In this document: positions 24,879-34,245 of the stretch, in pieces
Layout of the letters: every line of letters begins with the position of its first letter
How positions within the stretch are numbered: the stretch's first letter is position 1
Assembly: GCF_900215465.1 (NCBI RefSeq)
Contig: NZ_OBEH01000005.1
Span: 124,001 to 188,000, forward strand
Direction of reading: 5' to 3'
DNA from: Flagellimonas pacifica
Lineage (GTDB): Bacteria > Bacteroidota > Bacteroidia > Flavobacteriales > Flavobacteriaceae
Length of the DNA: 64,000 bases
The notes under the pieces: generated by a model
Databases searched by the model: none
The model's input: the letters and a program-made list of their open reading frames with translations, nothing else
Told to the model about the DNA's origin: nothing
Made by a program: the position numbers and the translations under genes

Positions 24879-27800
24879 CGCTTTCTTTTAATTGTTTTTT
24901 GAAATTTTTCTCTTTCCACATGCTGTATAGAACCGGTACAACGAACATGGTCATTACCTGTAGCAACATTCCGCCGAAGGTTGGAATGGCCATGGGAATA
25001 ACGACATCGGAACCCTTACCGGTAGCAGTAAGTACCGGGATCAAGGCGATAATGGCCGTGGCCGCCGTCATCATTGCAGGACGGACCCTTTTGGAACCTG
25101 CATGCAGTACGGAGGTTCTTATTTCATCTATCGTTTTGGGTTTCTCCTTTTCAAATGTCTGCATAAGATAGGTGCCCATAATAACACCATCATCGGTAGC
25201 GATACCAAAAAGTGCTATAAAACCGACCCAAACGGCCACACTCAGATTTATCGTATGAAGCTGAAACAGGTCTCGCATATCCACTCCCGCAAGGTTAAAG
25301 TTCAAGAACCAATCCTGACCGTAGAGCCAAATCATAATAAAACCACCTGCAAAAGCCACGAATATTCCCGAGAATACCATTAAAGCCGGGGTCATTGATT
25401 TAAACTGGAAATACAATATCAATAGGATGACGATCAATGAAATGGGCACTACGATCATCAGCCGTTTTGAGGCCCTGATCTGGTTTTCATAATTACCGGT
25501 AAAACGATAGGTTACCCCAGCAGGTAATTGGAACTCGCCACTTTCCAATTTTGCTTCGATCAGGGCTTGGGCATCCTCCACAACATTGGTTTCCGCATAG
25601 CCATCCTTCATATCGAATATGACATAACCGGTTAAAAAGGTGTCTTCACTTTTAATGACCTGTGGTCCACGGACGTATTCTATATCTGCCAATTCCCCCA
25701 ATTCTACTTGAGGGCCCGCTGGTGTGGGAATCAATATCTTCTTCAGATCATCGGGATTGTCCCTGTACTCCCGTGCATAGCGGACCCGTACGGGGAACCG
25801 TTCCCTACCCTCTACGGTGGTGGTCAATTGTCTACCGCCTACTGCCACGGATAGCTGCATTTGCATATCCTTGATGGTCAATCCATATCTGGACATGGCC
25901 CGTCTATTCAAACGTATTTCCAGATAAGGTTTTCCAACAACCCTATCGGCAAAAACCGTAGGGGGGTTTACACTAGGGACCTCTTTTAAGATAGTCTCCA
26001 GTTCAAACCCTACCTTTTCGATTACCTCTAACGTAGGTCCAAAAACCTTTATGCCCATTGGGGCCCGCATACCCGTTGCCAGCATAATCAATCGAGTCTG
26101 GATCGGTTGCAGTTTTGGTGCCGACGTAAGCCCGGGGAATTTCGAATGCTTAACGATCTCGTTCCAGATATCGTCGGGCTTTTTTATCTTTTCCCGCCAT
26201 TGCCTGAAGTTTTCGCCATCCTCATCCTCAGTGAGCTGTTCAACACCAATTCTTCTAAACTCGTCTTCACCATATTTATAGGTGGATCCGTCTTTCAACA
26301 GAAAGGCTTCATCATCGTTTACTTTAAAGCGCATACGATGGCCATCTCCATCCAAAATATATTCGGGCAGATAGTTGATGGTATTTTCGTACATAGAGGT
26401 AGGTGCCGGGTCCAATGCAGAATTTACCCGGCCCCATTTTCCTACGGCGGATGCGATTTCCGGTATGGAGTTTAAATGCTTGTCGACTGTTGCAATGACC
26501 TCCATATTTTCAGTAATACTGGAGTGTGGCATCGTGGTCGGCATCAATAGGAAAGAACCCTCGTCCAGTGCCGGCATGAACTCTTTGCCCAGTCCGGGGA
26601 ACGTTTCGTCCAATTTATTCCACACCACATTGTTTTTGGCAAATTCAGGCATAAAACCAAGGACTTGTCCAAACCCCAGCCAAATATTCATCCCTAGGAA
26701 AACAACAAAAATGGGGATGAATAAAAACTTCCATTTATTATTCAAACACCAGAGTAAGATTCTTTTATAGAAATGCACTATGCCCATTAATGCCCCCAGA
26801 ACCAGCCCTATGACGAATATCACGAAAATGAAGTTGACAAATGTCGAATTTGAGACTCCCAAAGGCATCCATTCGATGGTCAGGAAGTAGACCAAAATTA
26901 TAATTGCGATGGCTATATTTATATAATTGGCCATTTTTTCAGAATAGGGCAATCTTATTCTTCCGTTAAAACCATTCCAGTCCGGGACCTGGGTAAGTAA
27001 ATTGTTTATACCAATGGCAATCAGGGAGATTGAAATAACACTTCCGTACCCTATGAGGAAGACCAAACCGAAACCGATCAAGATGGCATTAAATATTCGG
27101 CTCGTTCTCTTTGTATCTATTTTAATGGAAAACATAACTCTTGCCATGGCAGGAATAAACATAATACCAATGAACAGTGCCGAAATCAAGGCGAATGTTT
27201 TGGTCCATGCCAAGGGCCTGAACAATTTTCCCTCGGCGGCCTGCATGGCAAATACAGGCAAAAAACTTACGACCGTGGTCGCAAGGGCAGTAATTACAGC
27301 CGAGGCCACCTCCACTGTGGCCACATATATGACCTGCACCAATTTTTTGCCCCTGGCACCATGGTTTTCGGGCATTTCCAAATGCCTGACTATATTTTCG
27401 GTAAAAACAATCCCTACATCGATCATTACACCGATGGCAATGGCTATACCAGATAGGGCCACAATGTTGGCGTCCACATTGAAATATTTCATGAGTATGA
27501 ACGTCATCAATACCCCGACGGGCAATATGCTTGAGATCAATACCGAGGCCCTGAGATTCAGTACCAATACGATCACGACTAAAATGCTTATCAATATTTC
27601 ATGGGATAGTGCCAACTCCAGAGTCCCCAAGGTTTCTTGGATAAGACCGGACCGATCATAAAATGGAACTATGGTTATTTTTGAAACGGTTCCGTCGGCC
27701 AGGGTTTTGGATGGTAAGCCTGGGGCGACTTCCTCGATTTTATCCTTCAGGTTATGGATTACCTCCTGGGGGTTTGCACCATATCTGGCCACAACCACCC

Positions 27801-28710
27801 CTCCAACGGCCTCGATGCCGCTTTTATCGAGTCCGCCCCTACGTCCTGCAGGACCAAATTGTATTTTGGCAACATCTTTTAGACGTATGGGTACGTTGTC
27901 CCTGACCGTAACCACGCTTTCTTCAAGATCGGATAAGTTTTTAAGGTACCCCAGGCCCCTGACCAAGTATTCGGCCCTATTGAACTCCAAGGTCCTTGCA
28001 CCTATATCGAGGTTACTGTTCTTGACGGCATTCATTATCAGCCCTACATCGACATTATTGGCCTTCATGGCATCGGGATCGATTTCCACTTGATACTCCT
28101 TTAAAAAACCACCGATGGAGGCGACCTCGGAAACCCCGCTGGCCGCGGTGAGATAATAGCGTACATAGAAGTCCTGGATGGTCCGAAGTTCCTGTGGGTC
28201 CCAACCACCGGTGGGTTTTCCGGTTTTGGGATCTCTGCCCTCCAGTGTATACCAGTAAACCTGGCCCAGAGCGGTAGCGTCAGGGCCAAGGGCCGGGGTA
28301 ACTTCATTTGGGACGGTGCCCGGTGGCAGGGAATTCAGTTTTTCCAAAATCCGTGTTCGGCTCCAGTAAAAATCAACATCGTCATTAAAGATGATATAAA
28401 TACTGGATAGCCCGAAAATGGAATTACTTCGAATTGTCTTTACCCCTGGAATACCCAAGAGTGCGGTGGTCAATGGATAGGTAATCTGGTCCTCGATGTC
28501 CTGAGGTGACTGCCCCATCCATTCGGTAAAAACGATTTGTTGGTTTTCACCGATATCGGGAATGGCATCCACGGGGACAGGACTTCTGTCCATCCACGAA
28601 AGTTCCCAATTGAATGGAGCGGTTACAATGCCCCCCGCGATGAACGCAAAGAGCAACATGAATGTTATCAACTTGTTCTCAAGAAAATAACGGATGGTTT
28701 TATCTAACAT
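24871..28710 (-). CDS. cusA: CusA/CzcA-family RND heavy-metal efflux pump
   Basis: From ATG 28710 (MLDKTIRYFLENK) this 1279-residue protein is an inner-membrane proton-driven RND pump. Visible features include the periplasmic pore domain opening (PDIGENQQIVFTEW), ASGVSEVASIGGF, NVDANIVALSGIAIAIGVM with the HME-RND signature, and the repeated C-terminal half (FGIATDDGVIMGTYL). CusA/CzcA are usually about 1040 residues. Here there is an extra stretch of roughly 150 residues with additional hydrophobic helices near residues 530-690. A longer frame to 28788 exists but adds atypical residues. Confidence 0.95.
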   Translation of the reverse strand: MLDKTIRYFLENKLITFMLLFAFIAGGIVTAPFNWELSWMDRSPVPVDAIPDIGENQQIVFTEWMGQSPQDIEDQITYPLTTALLGIPGVKTIRSNSIFGLSSIYIIFNDDVDFYWSRTRILEKLNSLPPGTVPNEVTPALGPDATALGQVYWYTLEGRDPKTGKPTGGWDPQELRTIQDFYVRYYLTAASGVSEVASIGGFLKEYQVEIDPDAMKANNVDVGLIMNAVKNSNLDIGARTLEFNRAEYLVRGLGYLKNLSDLEESVVTVRDNVPIRLKDVAKIQFGPAGRRGGLDKSGIEAVGGVVVARYGANPQEVIHNLKDKIEEVAPGLPSKTLADGTVSKITIVPFYDRSGLIQETLGTLELALSHEILISILVVIVLVLNLRASVLISSILPVGVLMTFILMKYFNVDANIVALSGIAIAIGVMIDVGIVFTENIVRHLEMPENHGARGKKLVQVIYVATVEVASAVITALATTVVSFLPVFAMQAAEGKLFRPLAWTKTFALISALFIGIMFIPAMARVMFSIKIDTKRTSRIFNAILIGFGLVFLIGYGSVISISLIAIGINNLLTQVPDWNGFNGRIRLPYSEKMANYINIAIAIIILVYFLTIEWMPLGVSNSTFVNFIFVIFVIGLVLGALMGIVHFYKRILLWCLNNKWKFLFIPIFVVFLGMNIWLGFGQVLGFMPEFAKNNVVWNKLDETFPGLGKEFMPALDEGSFLLMPTTMPHSSITENMEVIATVDKHLNSIPEIASAVGKWGRVNSALDPAPTSMYENTINYLPEYILDGDGHRMRFKVNDDEAFLLKDGSTYKYGEDEFRRIGVEQLTEDEDGENFRQWREKIKKPDDIWNEIVKHSKFPGLTSAPKLQPIQTRLIMLATGMRAPMGIKVFGPTLEVIEKVGFELETILKEVPSVNPPTVFADRVVGKPYLEIRLNRRAMSRYGLTIKDMQMQLSVAVGGRQLTTTVEGRERFPVRVRYAREYRDNPDDLKKILIPTPAGPQVELGELADIEYVRGPQVIKSEDTFLTGYVIFDMKDGYAETNVVEDAQALIEAKLESGEFQLPAGVTYRFTGNYENQIRASKRLMIVVPISLIVILLILYFQFKSMTPALMVFSGIFVAFAGGFIMIWLYGQDWFLNFNLAGVDMRDLFQLHTINLSVAVWVGFIALFGIATDDGVIMGTYLMQTFEKEKPKTIDEIRTSVLHAGSKRVRPAMMTAATAIIALIPVLTATGKGSDVVIPMAIPTFGGMLLQVMTMFVVPVLYSMWKEKNFKKQLKESDA

Positions 28711-28867
28711 TTTAATTTGTTTTGATTTTTGGCTTATGCTTGGATCCAAGCGGACGGAAAGAGCGGTCCTACTTTTGGCCAGGAGCAATGAAACGTTGAT
28801 TAATCTTAGGGATTAGTACGTTTAAAGTGACCGTATGCATAGGAGCTACACGATCTGCATGCAAAAA

Positions 28868-29284
28868 TCAAATAAGGAAGGTCTGGTCCAGGATAAGAAT
28901 ATCCTTGACCAAAAGAGGTGGTGGGTAGCCCCTGAAGGGAACTACATTTTCCTGTAGCCCGTCAAAGCTGTTTAAAGCGGTCAGAATATAGGCCGCAATA
29001 AACTGTTGCTGTTCAAAAGAGAGCTTTTCAAATGAAATTTTCAGGTCGTCTTGACCATCGAAAAGGATGGTCTCGTCACTACAACACTTCTTTTTTGCCA
29101 AACCGCAGTCAAGGGAACTGGATTCTTTTTGAACTTCCATCCCACAGGAATCGGCTGCTCCAAAAAAGGAGGAATCGACCAAAACATCCCCACAATAATG
29201 GTTGTCAAGCGTAAAAGAAAACGTTGACAGTAGCACAATCAGTGCCATTGAGAAAGATGTTATTTTATGAAAAAAGGTTTTCAT
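28868..29284 (-). CDS. HYC_CC_PP family protein
   Basis: This 138-residue secreted protein has a signal peptide, an NHYCGD motif (HYC), a KKCCSDE motif (CC) and a C-terminal YPPPLL motif (PP). Those three give the family its name. In Bacteroidota it is commonly encoded beside CusA-type pumps and copper proteins, and its Cys/His content suggests periplasmic metal binding. It lies 158 bp upstream of cusA in the same direction and may be the first gene of the transcript. Confidence 0.9.
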   Translation of the reverse strand: MKTFFHKITSFSMALIVLLSTFSFTLDNHYCGDVLVDSSFFGAADSCGMEVQKESSSLDCGLAKKKCCSDETILFDGQDDLKISFEKLSFEQQQFIAAYILTALNSFDGLQENVVPFRGYPPPLLVKDILILDQTFLI

Positions 29285-29359
29285 TCGTTTGTAAAACTAC
29301 AAAAATTTTAACACGAATACTGTGTTTAACATAATTTTAGAAGCAGAAGGAAGGTCATA

Positions 29360-29803
29360 TCACTGCTTTTTTTGTGCAGGTCCACTGATGTTCAATATAT
29401 ATTCCACAAGATCCCTGATTTCCTCCGGAGGGTTTCCATGGTCAAATCCGGACGATTCATAGGCCCGCTTTTTTATGGAGATTTTCAGTTTTGCATGGGC
29501 GGCGGCATCAGCCAATCTTTTATCTGATGGAGCCTTTAAATAGGGTAGCCCTTTAAAAGATAAACCCTCCAGTAATTTAACCAGTCTTGCCCTTTGTTCA
29601 TCCTTGATCTCCAAACTGTCTGTGGTCTTGCTGTTTCGTGTGCTGTGATAGATGAATATTTTTTCCTTGACCACTATCCTTTCGGACATCCCTCTGGTAA
29701 TGGTCCGGTATTCTATGATATAATCATCAAGTCCCTCCTGTGAGGACAGGGGGAAATTTAAAAAGAACATCAGAAAAAGGGCTGCGCCAATTTTGGGAAT
29801 CAT
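29360..29803 (-). CDS. Secreted protein of unknown family
   Basis: This 147-residue protein has a signal peptide (cleaved near LSSQEG, residue 22). The mature domain contains EYRTITRGMSERIVV and a segment ending PPEEIRDLVEYIL. I recognise no family. It has its own -7 element 18 nt upstream (TACCTTTG on the minus strand), so it is likely expressed independently of the TonB receptor gene transcribed away from it. Confidence 0.6.
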   Translation of the reverse strand: MIPKIGAALFLMFFLNFPLSSQEGLDDYIIEYRTITRGMSERIVVKEKIFIYHSTRNSKTTDSLEIKDEQRARLVKLLEGLSFKGLPYLKAPSDKRLADAAAHAKLKISIKKRAYESSGFDHGNPPEEIRDLVEYILNISGPAQKKQ

Positions 29804-29820
29804 TATGTGTTTTTGATTTT

Positions 29821-29828
29821 CAAAGGTA
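29821..29828 (-). promoter_or_regulatory. Promoter -7 element of the secreted-protein gene
   Basis: Read on the minus strand, TACCTTTG matches TAnnTTTG and lies 17 nt before the ATG at 29803. A -33 box is not clear, so this is a moderate call. Confidence 0.45.
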
Positions 29829-29850
29829 ACTATACGGGAACCACGGGAAT

Positions 29851-29866
29851 TATGACTTTGGTCATA
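29851..29866. promoter_or_regulatory. Candidate operator TATGAC-TTTG-GTCATA
   Basis: This perfect 6-bp inverted repeat with a 4-nt spacer lies between the divergent secreted-protein gene and the TonB receptor gene. It sits 23 bp upstream of the minus-strand -7 element and 62 bp upstream of the plus-strand -33 element. Its symmetry fits a dimeric repressor or activator. No regulator is identified. Confidence 0.35.
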
Positions 29867-29928
29867 GTGGGAAGGTATCGGAATAGGGAAAGATAATCCG
29901 AAATATTATTTAGAATCCTTCTTAATTA

Positions 29929-29960
29929 TTTTGCCGCTTAGGAAAACATGTCTAGGTTTG
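29929..29960 (+). promoter_or_regulatory. Promoter of TonB-dependent receptor gene
   Basis: TTTTG (29929-29933), a 19-bp spacer and TAGGTTTG (29953-29960) match the Bacteroidota consensus TTTG-N19-TAnnTTTG closely. The start codon is 34 nt past the -7 element, giving a leader of about 28 nt. Confidence 0.7.
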
Positions 29961-29994
29961 CACTCTGTTTTTATCAAATCTAAATAAATATTAC

Positions 29995-32229
29995 ATGAGA
30001 AATTTCTTGTTCTCGACCTTTGCGGCATTGCTGGTAACTTATACCGGCCTTTCCCAAGAGAATGAAATGGAAAAGGATTCGGCAACGGCAAAAATTGAAG
30101 TGCTCAATGAGGTGGTGGTCAGTGGGAGCGTAATCTTGGGGAGTGAGTTCGAGGCAAGGAACAGGACCGGATCGGCGCAATTTATTTCGGAAAAGGAGCT
30201 GAAAAGATTTGGTTACACCGATATCAATCGAACGTTGAAAAGAGTTCCCGGGGTCAACATATATGAGGAGGATGGCTTCGGTCTACGGCCCAATATCAGC
30301 CTAAGGGGCACTTCCCCGGAAAGGAGCGCAAAAATTAACCTTATGGAAGATGGGGTCCTGATCGCCCCTGCGCCGTATAGCGCCCCTGCGGCCTACTACT
30401 TTCCTACTTTGGGGAGAATGCAGGCCGTGGAAATTTTAAAGGGAAGCAGCCAGATCCAATACGGCCCGAATACAACGGGTGGAGCGATCAATATGATCTC
30501 TGCACGGATTCCCGATCAATTTGGGGGCAAGGTCTCCCTATCGGCCGGTAATTATAATTCAAGGAACGCCCAGGTTATTGTCGGCAATGATTTCGGAAAT
30601 TTTGGATTCGTAAGCGAGTACTACAATTATAATTCCGATGGTTTCAAAAATCTGGATGGGGGAGGCAATACAGGTTTTGATAAATCCGACTATTTGGCGA
30701 AATTCAGAATAAATACGGATGAAGATGCCAAAATCTACCAAGCGCTTCTATTTAAAATTCAATTTTCAGAGGAAAAGGCCAATGAAACGTATTTGGGTCT
30801 GACGGACACCGATTTTAACGAGGACCCATATCGAAGATATAGGGCCTCGTCAGAGGACGTTATGGATACGGAGCACCGGCAGTACCAGTTGACCCATTTT
30901 CTTAAATTTTCGCCCGCACTCAGTATCAGCACCACTGGATACCTGAACAAGTTTAAACGTAATTGGTACAAACTGGACGATGTCAACCTAGGGGAGCGCG
31001 TTGGAATAAATAAGGTACTCTCGGACCCTGGCACATATGACATGGAATACAGTGCATTGCTGGGAAATACGGATACGGCAGAGGACGTGTTTGGAATAAA
31101 GGCCAATAACAGAACATACAGTTCCAAGGGCATTCAGTCCATTGCCCGGCTGCGCTGGGGCACGGATTGGCTACAAAGCCTGGAGTTGGGGGCTAGGTAC
31201 CACACCGACGAGGAAGATAGGTTCCAATGGGTGGACAGATATGCCTTCTCCAATAACGAACTCATACGTACGACAGTGGGGGTCAAGGGAGCCAACGCGA
31301 ATCGAATCAGTAATGCCAAAGCATTTTCGGCCCATACGTTGTACAAACTGAATATTGGGAGGTTCACCTTAACCCCTGGGCTTCGGTACGAGAACATAGC
31401 CATGGGGAGAATGGATTATGGAACAAATGATACCACGAGATCGGGCACGGAGCTTTCCGAGCGATCCAACAGGGTGGATGTTTGGATTCCGGGAGTGGGG
31501 GCAAACTATACCTTTACCAACAACCTATCGGTTTTCGGAGGGGTACACAAAGGGTTTTCTCCCCCCGGGAACATCGATGGCCAGGATGCCGAAAAAAGCA
31601 TAAATTACGAATTGGGAACTCGTTTTAACCATAAGGGAATTCGCGGCGAGGTCGTTCTGTATTACAATGATTACCAAAACCTATTGGGCAGCGACCTTGC
31701 CGCTAGTGGGGGCACGGGCAGTCTGGATCAGTTTAACGCCGGAGCTGTAAGGGTCAGTGGAGCGGAACTGCTATTGAGTTACGATCCCCTGAAGAATACT
31801 TCTGAAAAATTCGGCCTACCCATATCCTTTACCTATACCTTGACGGATACCGAATTTCTAAGCTCATTTGAAAGTGATAATGACATCTTTGGAGCGGTCA
31901 CGGCAGGGGATGAAATACCCTATATAGCCAAAAACCAATTCAATTTGAACCTGGGGCTGGAACATGAGAAGTTTGCCCTTGATGTAGGGGCACGTTACAC
32001 AGATGCTTTCAGGACGCTGGCCGGAACAGGTGCGATCGCGCCAAACCTAAAGGTGGAATCGAATTTTGTCATCGATATGTCGGCACGATATTTTTACAAC
32101 GAACACTTTGTATTTTCCGCTAATGTCATAAACCTATTGGATGAAGTTTATGCGGTGTCAAGAGTTCCTGCAGGCTTAAGGCCGGGGCATCCCTTTGGGG
32201 TCAATTTTTCAATGGCCTACGGGTTTTGA
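29995..32229 (+). CDS. TonB-dependent outer membrane receptor (FecA/siderophore type)
   Basis: This 744-residue receptor has a signal peptide (to about residue 20), a TonB-box-like EVLNEVVVSGS, a plug domain (about 50-175, with GFGLRPNISLRGTSPERS and YGPNTTGGAINMI) and a 22-strand-type barrel ending in Phe (NFSMAYGF). The plug resembles FecA-like receptors for ferric citrate. It lacks the N-terminal signalling extension, so transport without surface signalling is expected. It has its own promoter and lies between the metal island and the first sigma locus. Confidence 0.9.
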   Translation: MRNFLFSTFAALLVTYTGLSQENEMEKDSATAKIEVLNEVVVSGSVILGSEFEARNRTGSAQFISEKELKRFGYTDINRTLKRVPGVNIYEEDGFGLRPNISLRGTSPERSAKINLMEDGVLIAPAPYSAPAAYYFPTLGRMQAVEILKGSSQIQYGPNTTGGAINMISARIPDQFGGKVSLSAGNYNSRNAQVIVGNDFGNFGFVSEYYNYNSDGFKNLDGGGNTGFDKSDYLAKFRINTDEDAKIYQALLFKIQFSEEKANETYLGLTDTDFNEDPYRRYRASSEDVMDTEHRQYQLTHFLKFSPALSISTTGYLNKFKRNWYKLDDVNLGERVGINKVLSDPGTYDMEYSALLGNTDTAEDVFGIKANNRTYSSKGIQSIARLRWGTDWLQSLELGARYHTDEEDRFQWVDRYAFSNNELIRTTVGVKGANANRISNAKAFSAHTLYKLNIGRFTLTPGLRYENIAMGRMDYGTNDTTRSGTELSERSNRVDVWIPGVGANYTFTNNLSVFGGVHKGFSPPGNIDGQDAEKSINYELGTRFNHKGIRGEVVLYYNDYQNLLGSDLAASGGTGSLDQFNAGAVRVSGAELLLSYDPLKNTSEKFGLPISFTYTLTDTEFLSSFESDNDIFGAVTAGDEIPYIAKNQFNLNLGLEHEKFALDVGARYTDAFRTLAGTGAIAPNLKVESNFVIDMSARYFYNEHFVFSANVINLLDEVYAVSRVPAGLRPGHPFGVNFSMAYGF

Positions 32230-32284
32230 AATATGGGAAGTCCTTGGGCGGGATAATAAGGGCGAGCCCATAGTTTACTTTGTC

Positions 32285-32869
32285 TTAGCACAGGCGTCCG
32301 AGGGCCAAAAACAGAACTTGGATTTTTTCCTTTAATTTATCCCTTAATATTCTTAGGGCTTTGGTAAGGTGGCCCTCTACCGTTTTTACGGAGATACCCA
32401 AGTGTCTGGCAATTTCTACATTGGTCAAGCCTTCTTTCTTGCTCAAGCTAAATACTTGGTTGCACCTGGAGGGCAGTAGATCGATCTCTTTTTCTACAAT
32501 CCTTATTTTTCGCTGTATTTCTTCCTGATGGACTTTTGAAACAACATCGTCCAAAGTATCAGCAAAGGCTGTTTCCAGTAAATGGGTTTCTTTTTTATAC
32601 TTTTTTATATGGTCCAAGAACTTGTTGCGAACTGTTTTGTACAACCACCCTTTAATTAATACACCTTCCTTTAGTTTTTTCCTTTTTTTCCAAAATTTAA
32701 AGAATGCTTCTTGGGTCAGGTCTTTTGCCAAAGCTTCGTTACGGCATAAACTTCGGGCGTAGCCAAAAACCTCATTATAATAGCATTTTATGATAATTTC
32801 AAAACCTTTATCGTCTATGGCAGAAGCTGTTACTGCTTTGAAATTCGCTTTTTGAAACACAATATCCAT
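32285..32869 (-). CDS. ECF RNA polymerase sigma factor, locus 1
   Basis: This 194-residue protein has sigma region 2 (FGYARSLCRNEALAKDLTQE, then FFKFWKKRKK) and region 4 (GLTNVEIARHLGISVKTVEG), as in the Bacteroidota sigma-70 ECF family with FecR partners. ATG 32869 (MDIVFQK) is chosen; an upstream TTG is unlikely. It is divergent from its FecR gene, 114 bp apart. It presumably drives the locus 1 susCD genes upon substrate signalling through SusC and FecR. Confidence 0.93.
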   Translation of the reverse strand: MDIVFQKANFKAVTASAIDDKGFEIIIKCYYNEVFGYARSLCRNEALAKDLTQEAFFKFWKKRKKLKEGVLIKGWLYKTVRNKFLDHIKKYKKETHLLETAFADTLDDVVSKVHQEEIQRKIRIVEKEIDLLPSRCNQVFSLSKKEGLTNVEIARHLGISVKTVEGHLTKALRILRDKLKEKIQVLFLALGRLC

Positions 32870-32982
32870 AAGCAATTTTAACAAAAAAAAATGTCATTTA
32901 CGTTTTTTAGGATAAAAAACGAGGGTTTTATAGTATTCGGTCGTTTAAAGGGTATGTATTGGATTTTCTGTAAAATACTCAT

Positions 32983-34137
32983 ATGAAAAAAAGGGAAATG
33001 AAGATTATCATCCATAAGTTTTTGAACCATACGGCAACGGAGGAGGAGATAGGATTATTGACCGATTGGGCCAAAGAAAACAGATCGGCCTTTCGTAAAG
33101 AAGTAGAACTCCACCACTTCATAACGGGGGCTACCGAAAAGGAAAGGGCGGAACATTTGAAAAAAGAACTGTTAGCGAATTTCGATCAAGTGAACATGGT
33201 CAAAAGACGGCGTGGGAAGAACGGATTATTGAAATACGCGGCCGTCTTTGTCGGTCTCATAACGTTTGGTGTATATTCCTATTTTATATTGATCGATTCA
33301 AAAACGGCAATCCCAACACAAGAAGTAACGATTACTTTGGAGGATGGTTCCACAAGGGAAACCTTGAATGAGGAAACTTCCGGTATAGTTTCTAAATCAA
33401 GCACTTACATCGTAGAACAAGAAGGTACTAGAATTTCCTATAAAAAAGTGGCATCCGATCAAAACAGCGGGGGGCCATTAATATACAATACCTTGGAGGT
33501 GCCATACGGGAAAAAGTTTCAGTTGGAACTGTCCGATGGAACGGAGGTCTATCTGAATTCCGGATCATCCTTGACTTACCCTGTGGTCTTTAATGAAAGA
33601 GGACCCAGAAATGTAGTATTGCGGGGAGAAGCATATTTTACCGTTACCTCCGATTCGTTAAGACCATTTTCGGTAAGTACCGGATTTCTGGATGCCAACG
33701 TTTTGGGAACCGAATTTAACGTTTCAAATTATGCTGATGACAACCATGTAAAAATAGTTTTGGTCGAAGGAAGCCTTTCTGTCGATCAAAATAACGTTAC
33801 AGATGGCCAAGCCCTGTTATTGAAACCAAATCAATTGGCTTCATATTCCGATTCCGATAAGAAACTGGTCGTCGAGAATATCGATGTTAGCAGTTATATT
33901 GCATGGAAAGAAGGCGTGCTATTGTTCAAAAACGAAGATTTCCACAACATCACAAAGAAACTTGAAAGACATTTTGATATCGAGATTGAAATCAATGATT
34001 TGGGAGTGGGCAAGGAAAGATATACCGGGAGGTTCAAAACTGAAACTATCGAGGAAGTTTTACGGGCATTTCAACGGATAAAGGACTTTGACTATACTGT
34101 CAATGAAAAGAAGATAACAATAAACCCTAAAAAATGA
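32983..34137 (+). CDS. FecR-family anti-sigma factor, locus 1
   Basis: This 384-residue inner-membrane protein has an N-terminal cytoplasmic sigma-binding region (residues 1-75, EEEIGLLTDWAKENRSAFRK), one membrane helix (about 76-97) and a periplasmic FecR domain containing LEVPYGKKFQLELSDGTEVY, VVLRGEAYFTV and LGTEFNVSNY. A C-terminal DUF4974 region (FHNITKKLERHFDIEIEIND) follows. It relays the signal from the SusC N-terminal domain to the divergently encoded sigma factor. Confidence 0.94.
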   Translation: MKKREMKIIIHKFLNHTATEEEIGLLTDWAKENRSAFRKEVELHHFITGATEKERAEHLKKELLANFDQVNMVKRRRGKNGLLKYAAVFVGLITFGVYSYFILIDSKTAIPTQEVTITLEDGSTRETLNEETSGIVSKSSTYIVEQEGTRISYKKVASDQNSGGPLIYNTLEVPYGKKFQLELSDGTEVYLNSGSSLTYPVVFNERGPRNVVLRGEAYFTVTSDSLRPFSVSTGFLDANVLGTEFNVSNYADDNHVKIVLVEGSLSVDQNNVTDGQALLLKPNQLASYSDSDKKLVVENIDVSSYIAWKEGVLLFKNEDFHNITKKLERHFDIEIEINDLGVGKERYTGRFKTETIEEVLRAFQRIKDFDYTVNEKKITINPKK

Positions 34138-34163
34138 ACATATGAAATGAATGAATCAAAAAA

Positions 34164-34196
34164 GAATCAGGGATTGCGCTAACAATCCCATGATTC
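34164..34196 (+). promoter_or_regulatory. Leader hairpin before susC, locus 1
   Basis: Arms 34164-34176 and 34183-34196 pair over 13 bp with one bulged A (34190) around the loop CGCTAA (34177-34182). It is in the FecR-SusC spacer, ending 49 nt before the SusC start. A hairpin at the same distance in locus 2 shares the apex TGCGCNAACA. No T-run follows, so it is not an ordinary terminator. Confidence 0.65.
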
Positions 34197-34245
34197 CAAA
34201 CAAAGTTAAAAACTGATTGACCAATTTTTAAACTATCTCAAAAGT

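Noticed and set aside
24899-28093. Long plus-strand open frames opposite the cusA gene, up to 219 codons
   Set aside because: They arise from high-GC codon use of the real gene on the opposite strand and match no known domain.
28711-28788. Upstream extension of cusA
   Set aside because: The first 26 residues are not hydrophobic or family-like. MLDKTIRYFLENK is the expected CusA start.
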